The notes under the pieces are model-generated. The model was given only the letters and a program-made list of their open reading frames with translations. It searched no databases and was not told where the DNA came from. Position numbers and translations under genes: made by a program. Of a stretch of DNA of 15,437 nt, positions 6,408 to 13,670 are shown one piece after another. How positions within the stretch are numbered: position 1 is the stretch's first letter; each line of letters starts with the position of its first letter. This DNA comes from Marinosulfonomonas sp. (GTDB lineage: Bacteria > Pseudomonadota > Alphaproteobacteria > Rhodobacterales > Rhodobacteraceae), in NCBI GenBank assembly GCA_026989405.1, contig JALSJL010000287.1:1-15437 (forward strand). The letters are read 5' to 3'.

Positions 6408-7472
6408 TTGCCGAATGCAGAACCATTGATTTTTGATGGGCACAATGACGTCTTGCTCAGGCTCCACCAGGGGGGCGGCCGTTCGCAGGTTCGCGGTTTC
6501 ATTGACGGCAGCACCGGGCACATAGACTTGCCCCGCGCCAGGCGCGGAGGGTTTGCCGGCGGGTTTTTCGCGCTGTATGTCCCGTCCCCGGGCGACTCGG
6601 ACGCCATGATGGCGCAAATGCAAAAACCGGAATACCGGCTGCCGCTTCCCGAACCGCTCGACCAGAGCGATGCGTTGGAAGTGATCCTGTCACAGGTCGC
6701 CATCCTGCTCGACCTTCAGGCCGCCGGCGCGTTGAACATCTGCACCACGGTTCCCGAATTGCGCGATTGTCTTGCAAACAACTGCATGGCCGCGATCATG
6801 CACATGGAAGGCGCCGAAGCGCTGGACGAAGAATTGCAGGCGCTGGATGTCCTGCACGCGGCGGGCCTGCGGTCGCTTGGCCCGGTCTGGAGCCGCCCCA
6901 CGATTTTTGGCCACGGTGTGCCGTTCGCCTACCCGTCCTCGCCCGATACCGGCCCGGGGCTGACCGACGCGGGTGTCCGCCTTGTCAGGCGGTGCAACGA
7001 ACTTGGCATCATGATCGACCTGTCCCACCTGAATGACGCCGGGTTCTGGGATGTTGCAAGGCACAGTGACGCCCCACTGGTGGCCACACATTCCAACGCC
7101 CACGCAATCTGCGCGCAATCGCGCAACCTGACCGACAGGCAACTCGACGCGATTGCCGAATCCGACGGCATGGTCGGCGTGAACTTTGCAACCGCGTTTC
7201 TGCGCGAAGACGGGCAGATGCGCATCGACACGCCGCTTGACACCGTGCTGCGCCATCTCGACCATCTGATCGAACGCCTGGGCGAAGACCGGGTCGGGTT
7301 CGGCTCGGATTTCGACGGCGCGATGATCCCGGACGAGATCAACGACGTGGCGGGGCTGGTGAACTTGCGAAAAGCGATGGTCGCGCACGGCTATGATGAT
7401 AAGCTGATGGAAAAGCTGTGCCATGAAAACTGGTTGCGCGTTCTGGACAAGACATGGGGTTCGAGCGAATAG
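6408..7472 (+). CDS. Dipeptidase, peptidase family M19 (renal dipeptidase type)
   Basis: This is a zinc-dependent hydrolase cleaving dipeptides; family members accept L-D and D-containing dipeptides and related amides. From the TTG start it has 354 residues, normal for bacterial M19. The binuclear metal ligands are visible: His12 and Asp14 (GHNDVLL), Glu134 (HMEGAEAL), His207 (IDLSHL), His228 (ATHSNAHA) and Asp301/Asp303 (GFGSDFDG). There is no signal peptide, so it should act in the cytoplasm despite the family's usual name of membrane dipeptidase. It is the first gene of the operon and lies 37 bases before the solute-binding protein. It therefore probably hydrolyses what the transporter imports. 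Confidence 0.93.
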   Translation: MPNAEPLIFDGHNDVLLRLHQGGGRSQVRGFIDGSTGHIDLPRARRGGFAGGFFALYVPSPGDSDAMMAQMQKPEYRLPLPEPLDQSDALEVILSQVAILLDLQAAGALNICTTVPELRDCLANNCMAAIMHMEGAEALDEELQALDVLHAAGLRSLGPVWSRPTIFGHGVPFAYPSSPDTGPGLTDAGVRLVRRCNELGIMIDLSHLNDAGFWDVARHSDAPLVATHSNAHAICAQSRNLTDRQLDAIAESDGMVGVNFATAFLREDGQMRIDTPLDTVLRHLDHLIERLGEDRVGFGSDFDGAMIPDEINDVAGLVNLRKAMVAHGYDDKLMEKLCHENWLRVLDKTWGSSE

Positions 7473-7509
7473 AACCGAAAACAGGCATCAACAGAGAGGA
7501 CTGAAGAAA

Positions 7510-9105
7510 ATGAAACCATTCAAGAATATCATGGCCGGCGTGGTCATGGGGTTTGCGGTCAGCATGACCGCGGTGCCAGCAGTGGCCGAGACCCCCGCCA
7601 ATGTGCTGGTGATCGCCAACCGGATTGACGACATCACGACGCTGGACCCGGCCGAAAGTTTCGAGTTCGCCGGCTCGGACGTCAGCCGCAACGTCTATTC
7701 GAAACTGGTCAATTTCGACCCGATGAACCTGGATGCCGGATACGGCCCGGACCTGGCCGAAAGCTGGACGGTGTCGGACGACGGCAAGACGATTACCTTC
7801 ACCATGCGCGAAGGGGTCAAGTTTGCATCCGGCAACCCGGTGCGCGCCGAAGATGCGGCCTGGTCGCTGCAACGCGCGGTGATCCTGAACAAGACGCCGT
7901 CATTCATCCTGACGCAGTTCGGCTTTACCCCCGAAAACGTCAAGGACATGATCCGCGCCGACGGCAACACGGTCATCATCACCACCGACAAGCGCTATGC
8001 GACGTCGTTTGTGCTGAACTGCCTGACCGCCACCATCGGTGGCATTCTCGACAAGGAAGTCGTCATGCAGCACGAAGCTGACGGCGACATGGGCAATGCG
8101 TGGCTCAAGACCAACTCGGCAGGTTCGGGCGCCTATGTCGTGACCAGTTGGAAGCCGAATGAATCGGTTTCGCTGACGGCAAACCCGAACTGGTATGGCG
8201 GCACGCCGGCGATGGAGCGCGTGATCGTGCGCCACGTCCAGGAAAGCGCGACCCAGCGCTTGTTGCTTGAGCGCGGCGACATCGACGTGGCGCGCAACCT
8301 GAACCCGTCCGACATTGCAGGGATAACCGGGGTCGATGGTATCGCCGTTGACAACGAACTGCGCGGCCGGCTGATGTATACTTCGGTCAACCAGAAGCAC
8401 CCGGTTCTGAGCAAGCCCGAAGTGCGCCAGGCGATCAAGTATCTGATCGACTACGAAGGCATGCAGAACAGCTTTCTCAAGGGCCAGTATGTGACGCATC
8501 AGAACTTCCTGCCGGCAACCTATCTGGGCGCGGTCGACGAGAACCCGTTCTCGCTCAACGTCGAAAAGGCCAAGGAACTGCTGGCATCGGCCGGGGTGGA
8601 AAACCTGGAAATCGAGGCCGGCGTGCGTGAAGCGCAGGAACGGCTGGAAATTGCCCAGTCACTGCAGAACACCTTCGCGCAGGCGGGCATCAAGCTGAAC
8701 CTGACGGTGGGCACCGGCAAACAGATCCTGGCACGTTACCGTTCGCGTGATCTGGACATGTATATCGGCGCCTGGGGCCCGGACTACCCGGACCCGCACA
8801 CCAACGCCGGCACGTTTGCCTACAACCCGGACAACTCGGATGAGGCACAGGCCACCGGTCTTCTGGCCTGGCGCAATGCCTGGGACACCGACGGTCTGAC
8901 CGAAAAGGTTGCCGCCGCCGTTGTCGAGGGCGACCGTGACAAGCGGGCGCAGATGTATCAGGAAATCCAGGCCGAGTTCCGCGAAAAGTCGCCCTTTGCG
9001 ATCATGTTCCAGCGGATCGAGCAAACCGGACGGCGCGACAACGTTCAGAACCTGAACCTTGGCGGCGCCATCACGTCGGTTTCCTACTGGCCCGTGACCA
9101 AGTAG
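7510..9105 (+). CDS. Periplasmic solute-binding protein of a peptide-type ABC transporter (SBP family 5)
   Basis: The protein captures substrate in the periplasm and delivers it to the permease pair. It has 531 residues. A Sec signal peptide (MKPFKNIMAG then a hydrophobic core) ends in AVA, with cleavage expected after Ala26; there is no lipobox, so the mature form is soluble. Family-5 features are YGPDLAESW from residue 78, the DDGKTITFTMREGVKFASG strand region, and WGPDYPDPHTNAGTF from residue 422, matching the DppA/OppA group. The start at 7510 has GAGAGGA nine bases upstream; in-frame codons further upstream would overlap the dipeptidase. Dipeptide is the likely substrate given the linked dipeptidase. 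Nickel, glutathione or opine relatives share this fold and cannot be excluded. Confidence 0.94.
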   Translation: MKPFKNIMAGVVMGFAVSMTAVPAVAETPANVLVIANRIDDITTLDPAESFEFAGSDVSRNVYSKLVNFDPMNLDAGYGPDLAESWTVSDDGKTITFTMREGVKFASGNPVRAEDAAWSLQRAVILNKTPSFILTQFGFTPENVKDMIRADGNTVIITTDKRYATSFVLNCLTATIGGILDKEVVMQHEADGDMGNAWLKTNSAGSGAYVVTSWKPNESVSLTANPNWYGGTPAMERVIVRHVQESATQRLLLERGDIDVARNLNPSDIAGITGVDGIAVDNELRGRLMYTSVNQKHPVLSKPEVRQAIKYLIDYEGMQNSFLKGQYVTHQNFLPATYLGAVDENPFSLNVEKAKELLASAGVENLEIEAGVREAQERLEIAQSLQNTFAQAGIKLNLTVGTGKQILARYRSRDLDMYIGAWGPDYPDPHTNAGTFAYNPDNSDEAQATGLLAWRNAWDTDGLTEKVAAAVVEGDRDKRAQMYQEIQAEFREKSPFAIMFQRIEQTGRRDNVQNLNLGGAITSVSYWPVTK

Positions 9106-10167
9106 ATGGCAATTGCCGAAAACAAGACTGTGGGGCGGCGCACGCCGCCCCCGTTTCTGCGCGGCCTGATCACGGCGGCCAAGACCGTCGGTTCGGTCGC
9201 CATTACCATGCTTGGCCTGATGTTCGTGACCTTCCTGATCGGGCGCGTGATGCCGGTTGACCCGGTTCTGGCCGTGGTCGGCGAACGGGCCTCGAAAGAA
9301 ATCTACCAGGCGACCTATGAGGCCATGGGCCTGGACAAACCCCTTCTGGTGCAGTTCGCCTACTACCTCTGGGACGTCCTGCACGGCGATTTCGGAATGT
9401 CGCTGCTCAATGCCCGGCCGGTTTCGGAAGACATCAAGCGGGTGTTTCCCGCGACACTGGAACTGGCCACTCTTGGCACATTGATCGGCGTCCTCCTGGG
9501 CGTGCCGCTTGGCGTCACCGCCGCCGTAAGGCGCGGCACATGGATTGACCAGATTGCGCGTTTTGTGGCCCTTATCGGATATTCGATGCCGATCTTCTGG
9601 CTTGGTCTCATCGGCCTGCTGATCTTCTATGGCATACTGGGGTGGGTCGGCGGCCCGGGCCGGCTGGGCATCTTCTACGAAGACCTTGTGCCCGTGCGCA
9701 CCGGCATGATCCTTGTCGACAGCGCAATCGACGGCAATTGGAGCGTCTTTCGCAATGCGTTCAGCCACATCATCCTGCCGGCCTCGATCCTTGGCTACTA
9801 CTCGATGGCCTATATCAGCCGAATGACCCGTTCGTTCATGCTGGAACAGCTCAGCGCCGAATACATCACCACGGCCCGCGTCAAGGGCCTGCCCGAACGC
9901 ACGGTGATCTGGCGCCACGCCTTCGGCAACATCAAGGTGCAGCTGATCACAGTGATCGCCCTGTCCTACGCCAACCTGCTGGAAGGCGCGGTGCTGACCG
10001 AAACGATTTTTTCGTGGCCAGGCATCGGCTCTTACATCACGACAGCACTTCTGTCGGCCGACATGGCCGCGGTGCTGGGCGGCACCATCGTTGTCGGGCT
10101 GATCTTCGTGCTGATCAATATCTTCTCGGACCTGCTTTACAAGTTCTTCGACCCGAGGGCCAAATGA
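9106..10167 (+). CDS. Peptide ABC transporter permease, DppB type
   Basis: This inner-membrane subunit forms half of the translocation channel. It has 353 residues and about six transmembrane helices, with an N-terminal helix near SVAITMLGLMFVTFLIGRVMP. The family feature PLLVQFAYYLWDVLHGDFGMSL follows. The cytoplasmic EAA loop that contacts the ATPase begins near Glu252 (EYITTARVKGLPERTVIWRH). Slightly longer than usual (~310-340), with a ~20-residue polar N-terminal extension. The ATG follows the stop codon of the binding-protein gene with no intervening base, so translation is probably coupled. The stop overlaps the next start as ATGA. Confidence 0.95.
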   Translation: MAIAENKTVGRRTPPPFLRGLITAAKTVGSVAITMLGLMFVTFLIGRVMPVDPVLAVVGERASKEIYQATYEAMGLDKPLLVQFAYYLWDVLHGDFGMSLLNARPVSEDIKRVFPATLELATLGTLIGVLLGVPLGVTAAVRRGTWIDQIARFVALIGYSMPIFWLGLIGLLIFYGILGWVGGPGRLGIFYEDLVPVRTGMILVDSAIDGNWSVFRNAFSHIILPASILGYYSMAYISRMTRSFMLEQLSAEYITTARVKGLPERTVIWRHAFGNIKVQLITVIALSYANLLEGAVLTETIFSWPGIGSYITTALLSADMAAVLGGTIVVGLIFVLINIFSDLLYKFFDPRAK

Positions 10168-11093
10168 CAGACCTCCCCCCCCATGGCCAGACCTGGCGCG
10201 ACTGGCTGAACACCGACACGCCGACCTCGCGCAGCCACGCGCGCGCCGCGGCGGCCTGGCATGGCTGGCTGCGGCTGAAATCCAACCACATGGCCATGCT
10301 GGGGCTGTATATCCTGATCGGGCTGGTCGCCGTGGCCGCCTTTGCGCCGTGGATCGCCCCGCATGATCCGCTGGCCCAGAACCTGATGAACCGGTTGCAA
10401 CCGCCGGGATCGCCCGGCCATCTGCTGGGCACCGACAGCCTTGGGCGCGACATCCTGAGCCGGATGATATACGGCTCACGCATCACGCTGTATATCGTGT
10501 CGCTCGTGGCGATGATCGCCCCGATCGTCGGGTTGCTGGTGGGCACCATCGCCGGTTACGCCGGCGGCTGGACCGATGCCATCCTGATGCGCATCACCGA
10601 CATCTTCCTGGCGTTCCCGCGCCTTGTGCTGGCGCTGGCCTTCGTGGCCGCGCTCGGGGCGGGGATCGAAAACGCGGTGCTGGCGATCTCGATCACCGCT
10701 TGGCCGCCTTATGCCCGCATCGCGCGGGCCGAAACGCTGACCATCCGCAATTCCGATTTCATCGCCGCCATCCGCCTTCAGGGCGCGCGGCCCCTGCGCA
10801 TCATCACCCGGCATATCTGGCCCCTGTGCATTTCATCGCTGATCATCCGGGTCACCCTCGACATGGCCGGCATCATCCTGACCGCCGCCGGGCTTGGCTT
10901 TCTCGGGCTGGGCGCCCAGCCGCCAAGCCCGGAATGGGGGGCCATGGTGGCCGAAGGTCGGCGCTTCATCCTCGACAGCTGGTGGGTGGCCACCATGCCT
11001 GGCCTGGCGATCTTTACCGTATCGCTTGCGTTCAACCTGTTGGGCGACGGGATGCGCGACGTGCTCGACCCCAAGGAAGGCGGCACCCGATGA
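10164..11093 (+). CDS. Peptide ABC transporter permease, DppC type
   Basis: This is the second channel subunit, with 309 residues. It shows the DppC hallmarks: an N-terminal helix after a cytoplasmic extension (HMAMLGLYILIGLVAVAAFA), then APHDPLAQN and HLLGTDSLGRDILSRMIYGS. The EAA loop begins near residue 198 (DFIAAIRLQGARPLRIITRH), and LGFLGLGAQPPSPEWGAMV lies near the C-terminus. ATG at 10164 overlaps the dppB-type stop by four bases (ATGA), and its own stop overlaps the next gene the same way. The N-terminal ~37 residues are rich in Ala, Arg and His and probably cytoplasmic. Confidence 0.95.
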   Translation: MTDLPPHGQTWRDWLNTDTPTSRSHARAAAAWHGWLRLKSNHMAMLGLYILIGLVAVAAFAPWIAPHDPLAQNLMNRLQPPGSPGHLLGTDSLGRDILSRMIYGSRITLYIVSLVAMIAPIVGLLVGTIAGYAGGWTDAILMRITDIFLAFPRLVLALAFVAALGAGIENAVLAISITAWPPYARIARAETLTIRNSDFIAAIRLQGARPLRIITRHIWPLCISSLIIRVTLDMAGIILTAAGLGFLGLGAQPPSPEWGAMVAEGRRFILDSWWVATMPGLAIFTVSLAFNLLGDGMRDVLDPKEGGTR

Positions 11094-11950
11094 GCGAGAC
11101 CCTGCTTGATGTCGAGAACCTGCGTGTCACCTTTCCGACCCGTCAGGGTGAATTCCAGGCGGTGCGCGGGGTGTCCTTCACGCTGGGGCGCGAGCGCCTT
11201 GGCATCGTGGGCGAAAGCGGCTCGGGCAAATCGATGACCGGGCGCGCCATCTTGCGGCTGATCCGGCCGCCGGGGCGCGTCGAGGCCGACCGCATGGAAT
11301 TTCGCGGCGAAGACCTGCTGGCCAAATCCGAACGCGACATGCAGAAGATCCGCGGCCAGAAGATTTCGATGGTCATGCAGGACCCGAAGTTTTCGCTGAA
11401 CCCGGTGATGAAGATCGGCGAGCAGATCATGGAAATCTACCGGTTTCACACCGGCGCCGGGCGCAGCGCGGCGCGCAGGAAGGCCGTCGAGATGCTGGAA
11501 GCCGTGCAGATCCGCGACCCAGAGCGCGTGATGCGCGCCTACCCACACGAGATGTCGGGCGGCATGGGCCAGCGCATCATGATCGCGATGATGCTGGTGA
11601 CCGAGCCGGAAATCCTGATCGCCGACGAACCCACCTCGGCGCTCGATGTCAGCGTGCAGACGCAGGTTCTGTCGATCATCGACCGGCTGGTGCGCGAACG
11701 CGGCATGGGGCTGATCTTCATCAGCCATGACCTGAACCTCGTGGCCAGTTTCTGCGACCGGGTGCTGATCATGTATGCCGGGCGCATCGTCGAAGTGTGC
11801 GACGCAGGCAAGCTGCACGAGGCGACGCACCCCTACACGCGCGGGTTGCTGGGCAGCCTGCCCCGGATCGACGCGCCGCAGCCCCGGCTGGAGGTGCTGA
11901 AGCGCGATCCGGCCTGGGCGCAGGCGCCAAGCGTGAGCGGGCGCACATGA
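11090..11950 (+). CDS. Peptide ABC transporter ATPase, DppD type
   Basis: This subunit hydrolyses ATP at the inner face of the membrane to drive import. The nucleotide-binding motifs are complete: Walker A GESGSGKS at 41-48, Q-loop Gln97 (MVMQDP), signature MSGGM at 155-159, Walker B ILIADE at 175-180 and H-loop His213 (ISHD). The oligopeptide-transporter C-terminal motif HPYTRGLL is at 247-254. At 286 residues it is shorter than classical DppD (~325), because the tail after the HPY motif is reduced. The start overlaps the upstream stop (ATGA); the next gene overlaps its stop likewise. Confidence 0.94.
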   Translation: MSETLLDVENLRVTFPTRQGEFQAVRGVSFTLGRERLGIVGESGSGKSMTGRAILRLIRPPGRVEADRMEFRGEDLLAKSERDMQKIRGQKISMVMQDPKFSLNPVMKIGEQIMEIYRFHTGAGRSAARRKAVEMLEAVQIRDPERVMRAYPHEMSGGMGQRIMIAMMLVTEPEILIADEPTSALDVSVQTQVLSIIDRLVRERGMGLIFISHDLNLVASFCDRVLIMYAGRIVEVCDAGKLHEATHPYTRGLLGSLPRIDAPQPRLEVLKRDPAWAQAPSVSGRT

Positions 11951-12717
11951 GCCGGGTCAGCGTGGAAAACCTGAACGTCTGGTTCGGCGATGGCGCCGAC
12001 CGGGTGGACGCGGTGAAGAACGCCACCTTCGAGGTGCCGAGCGGCGCGAGCTTCGGGCTGGTGGGCGAAAGCGGATCGGGCAAATCCACGATCCTGCGCG
12101 CGATCATGGGGCTTGTCACCACCTGGTCGGGGCGGATGACGGTCGGCGCGTTCGAGCTGGGCAAGAAGCGCCCGAAAGACTTCTACAAGGACGTGCAGAT
12201 GGTGTTTCAGGACCCCTATGCCTCGCTTCACCCGCGCCATTCCGTCGATCAGGTTCTGGGCGAAACCCTTTCGCTGCACGGCTTCAGGGACATCGACCAG
12301 AGGATCATGAAGCTGCTCGATGACGTCGGCCTCGGCCCGTCATTCCGCTTCCGTTATCCGCACCAGTTGTCGGGCGGCCAGCGCCAGCGCGTTGCCATTG
12401 CACGCGCGCTTGCACCCGAACCCAGCGTCATCCTGCTGGACGAGCCGACCTCGGCGCTGGATGTGTCGGTGCAGGCCGAAGTGCTGAACCTGCTGGCCGA
12501 CCTGCGCGAAGAACACAAGCTGACCTACATCATGGTCTCGCACAACCTGGCCGTGGTCGCGCATATGTGCGACACGACCGCCGTGATGCAGAATGGCGAG
12601 ATCGTCGAGTTGATGAGCGTTGCCGACATGCGCGCCATGCGCCCGTCGCACCCCTATACCAAGCATCTGCTCGACAGTTCATTCGGATACAAGCCCGACG
12701 CCGCCCAAAGCGCCTGA
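11947..12717 (+). CDS. Peptide ABC transporter ATPase, DppF type
   Basis: This is the second ATPase, expected to pair with the DppD-type subunit. It has 256 residues. Motifs: Walker A GESGSGKS at 40-47, Q-loop Gln88 (MVFQDP), canonical signature LSGGQ at 141-145, Walker B VILLDE at 161-166, D-loop SALD, and His199 in SHN where most relatives have SHD. HPYTKHLL at 235-242 is the peptide-transporter motif. It is much shorter than E. coli DppF (~330 residues); the domain after the HPY motif is nearly absent. It is the last gene of the operon. Its stop lies only 2 bases from the convergent regulator's stop. Confidence 0.94.
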   Translation: MSRVSVENLNVWFGDGADRVDAVKNATFEVPSGASFGLVGESGSGKSTILRAIMGLVTTWSGRMTVGAFELGKKRPKDFYKDVQMVFQDPYASLHPRHSVDQVLGETLSLHGFRDIDQRIMKLLDDVGLGPSFRFRYPHQLSGGQRQRVAIARALAPEPSVILLDEPTSALDVSVQAEVLNLLADLREEHKLTYIMVSHNLAVVAHMCDTTAVMQNGEIVELMSVADMRAMRPSHPYTKHLLDSSFGYKPDAAQSA

Positions 12718-12719
12718 GA

Positions 12720-13418
12720 TCAGCAGCGCGGATCGTCGATCAGCGGGGTCGGCACCGCCAGGGTTTCCAGCTTGGCATGATCGGTGATTTCAACCTGCGT
12801 CCCGTTGATCTGGACGCCGTGGTCCTGAAGCGCCCTGATCGAGCGCGAAAGGTTTTCCGGCGTCATCCCCAGCCGCGCCGCCAGGCGGCGTTTCTCGAGA
12901 CCCAACTGGAATGTCGGCCCGCCCCCGTGCTCGGCCTGCCAGCGCAACAGATAGTTTGCCAGCCGCTCGACCGACGTGCGCAGCTTGAGGTTCTTGGCAT
13001 CCTTCAGGACGCCCCGGTAGCACTGCGCCAGTTCCGACACCACGGCGCGCGCAAAAACATTGTCCTCCGCAAAAACCGCTCGCACATCCTCTGACGGCAG
13101 CAGAACGATTCTGGATTTTTCCAGCGTCCGGCCCGACATCAGCCAGGGTGCATCCTGAATGGTGGCCGCGAGAATGAAGGTCGATACCGGGCGCGCCACC
13201 GACATGGTCGTTTCGCGACCGTTCCAGTTTGCAAACAACTCGGCGCTACCGTTGATCAGGACATGCAGAAAGTCACTCGGGTCACCTTCGCGCAGCAGGT
13301 CCACCTGTGGTGGGAAATTCTGCACATAGGCTCCGCGCATCAGGCGATCGAAATTGTTGCTGTCCATGCCCCGAAACAGGGGCAGATGGCGAATTTCCTG
13401 CCGATCGGTCTCTCGCAT
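12720..13418 (-). CDS. FNR/CRP-family regulator, NarR-like (no iron-sulfur cysteines)
   Basis: This 232-residue protein has a cyclic-nucleotide-binding-like beta-roll (about 10-115), a dimer helix and a C-terminal winged helix-turn-helix (about 176-203). The recognition helix LGMTPENLSR carries Glu188, Ser191 and Arg192, the E-xx-SR pattern by which FNR proteins read TTGAT-type half sites. Only two cysteines exist, Cys133 and Cys232, so it cannot bind an FNR-type [4Fe-4S] cluster at its N-terminus. Its divergent position beside narK genes matches NarR of Paracoccus, a cluster-less FNR homologue needed for nitrate-induced nar expression. A DNR/NNR-type NO sensor is the main alternative. Start 13418 gives the normal family N-terminus. 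Confidence 0.93.
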   Translation of the reverse strand: MRETDRQEIRHLPLFRGMDSNNFDRLMRGAYVQNFPPQVDLLREGDPSDFLHVLINGSAELFANWNGRETTMSVARPVSTFILAATIQDAPWLMSGRTLEKSRIVLLPSEDVRAVFAEDNVFARAVVSELAQCYRGVLKDAKNLKLRTSVERLANYLLRWQAEHGGGPTFQLGLEKRRLAARLGMTPENLSRSIRALQDHGVQINGTQVEITDHAKLETLAVPTPLIDDPRC

Positions 13419-13445
13419 GGTCTGAGTCGCCCCCGGATTTCCAAT

Positions 13446-13459
13446 TTGACATTTATCAA
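13446..13459. promoter_or_regulatory. FNR-type box 1, over the -10 of the regulator promoter
   Basis: TTGAC-ATTT-ATCAA differs from the FNR consensus TTGAT-N4-ATCAA by one base. It covers the -10 hexamer of the minus-strand promoter at 13452-13480. Binding here should repress the regulator gene. It is about 215 bases from the narK1 start, too far for ordinary class II activation of that gene. Confidence 0.65.
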
Positions 13460-13480
13460 TTCGCCGGCGGAAATTGTCAA
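13452..13480 (-). promoter_or_regulatory. Sigma70-type promoter of the FNR-family regulator
   Basis: Read on the minus strand, a perfect TTGACA (-35, 13480 to 13475) is followed after exactly 17 bases by GATAAA (-10, 13457 to 13452). Transcription would start near 13445, leaving a leader of about 27 bases before the start codon at 13418. It is the best sigma70 match in the window. Confidence 0.65.
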
Positions 13481-13581
13481 TCGGACACAGTGAACTTTGT
13501 TTCCGCCGAACAGGAAGTTCGCCCCCCAACCCATCAATATTTGTCGTAACTACTTATTTTTTCAGTGTTTTTTGCCATTTC

Positions 13582-13595
13582 TTGACGTGGATCAA
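13582..13595 (+). promoter_or_regulatory. FNR-type box 2, placed to activate narK1
   Basis: TTGAC-GTGG-ATCAA has the same half sites as box 1. Its centre (13588.5) would lie at -41.5 for a transcript starting near 13630, the classical class II activator position. A weak -10 (CAATAC, 13620-13625) fits that start. There is no good -35, as expected for an activator-dependent promoter. An AT-rich stretch lies just upstream (13545-13580). Confidence 0.7.
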
Positions 13596-13658
13596 CCCGG
13601 CCCGGAACGGAACACGCTCCAATACCGGCAATGAAAAGCGCCAAGGGCGCACCTGCGT

Positions 13659-13664
13659 GGAGGG
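13659..13664 (+). promoter_or_regulatory. Ribosome binding site deciding the narK1 start
   Basis: GGAGGG stands six bases before ATG at 13671 but only three before the in-frame GTG at 13668. It therefore favours ATG 13671 as the start. Confidence 0.65.
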
Positions 13665-13670
13665 CATGTG

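Noticed and set aside
8659..10479. 606-codon minus-strand open frame across the binding protein and permeases
   Set aside because: It spans the junctions of three clear genes on the other strand and has the composition of an antisense shadow.
13475..13487. TGTC-N5-GACA palindrome as a third regulator site
   Set aside because: Its half sites do not match FNR boxes and its left part is just the -35 TTGACA of the regulator promoter read on the other strand.
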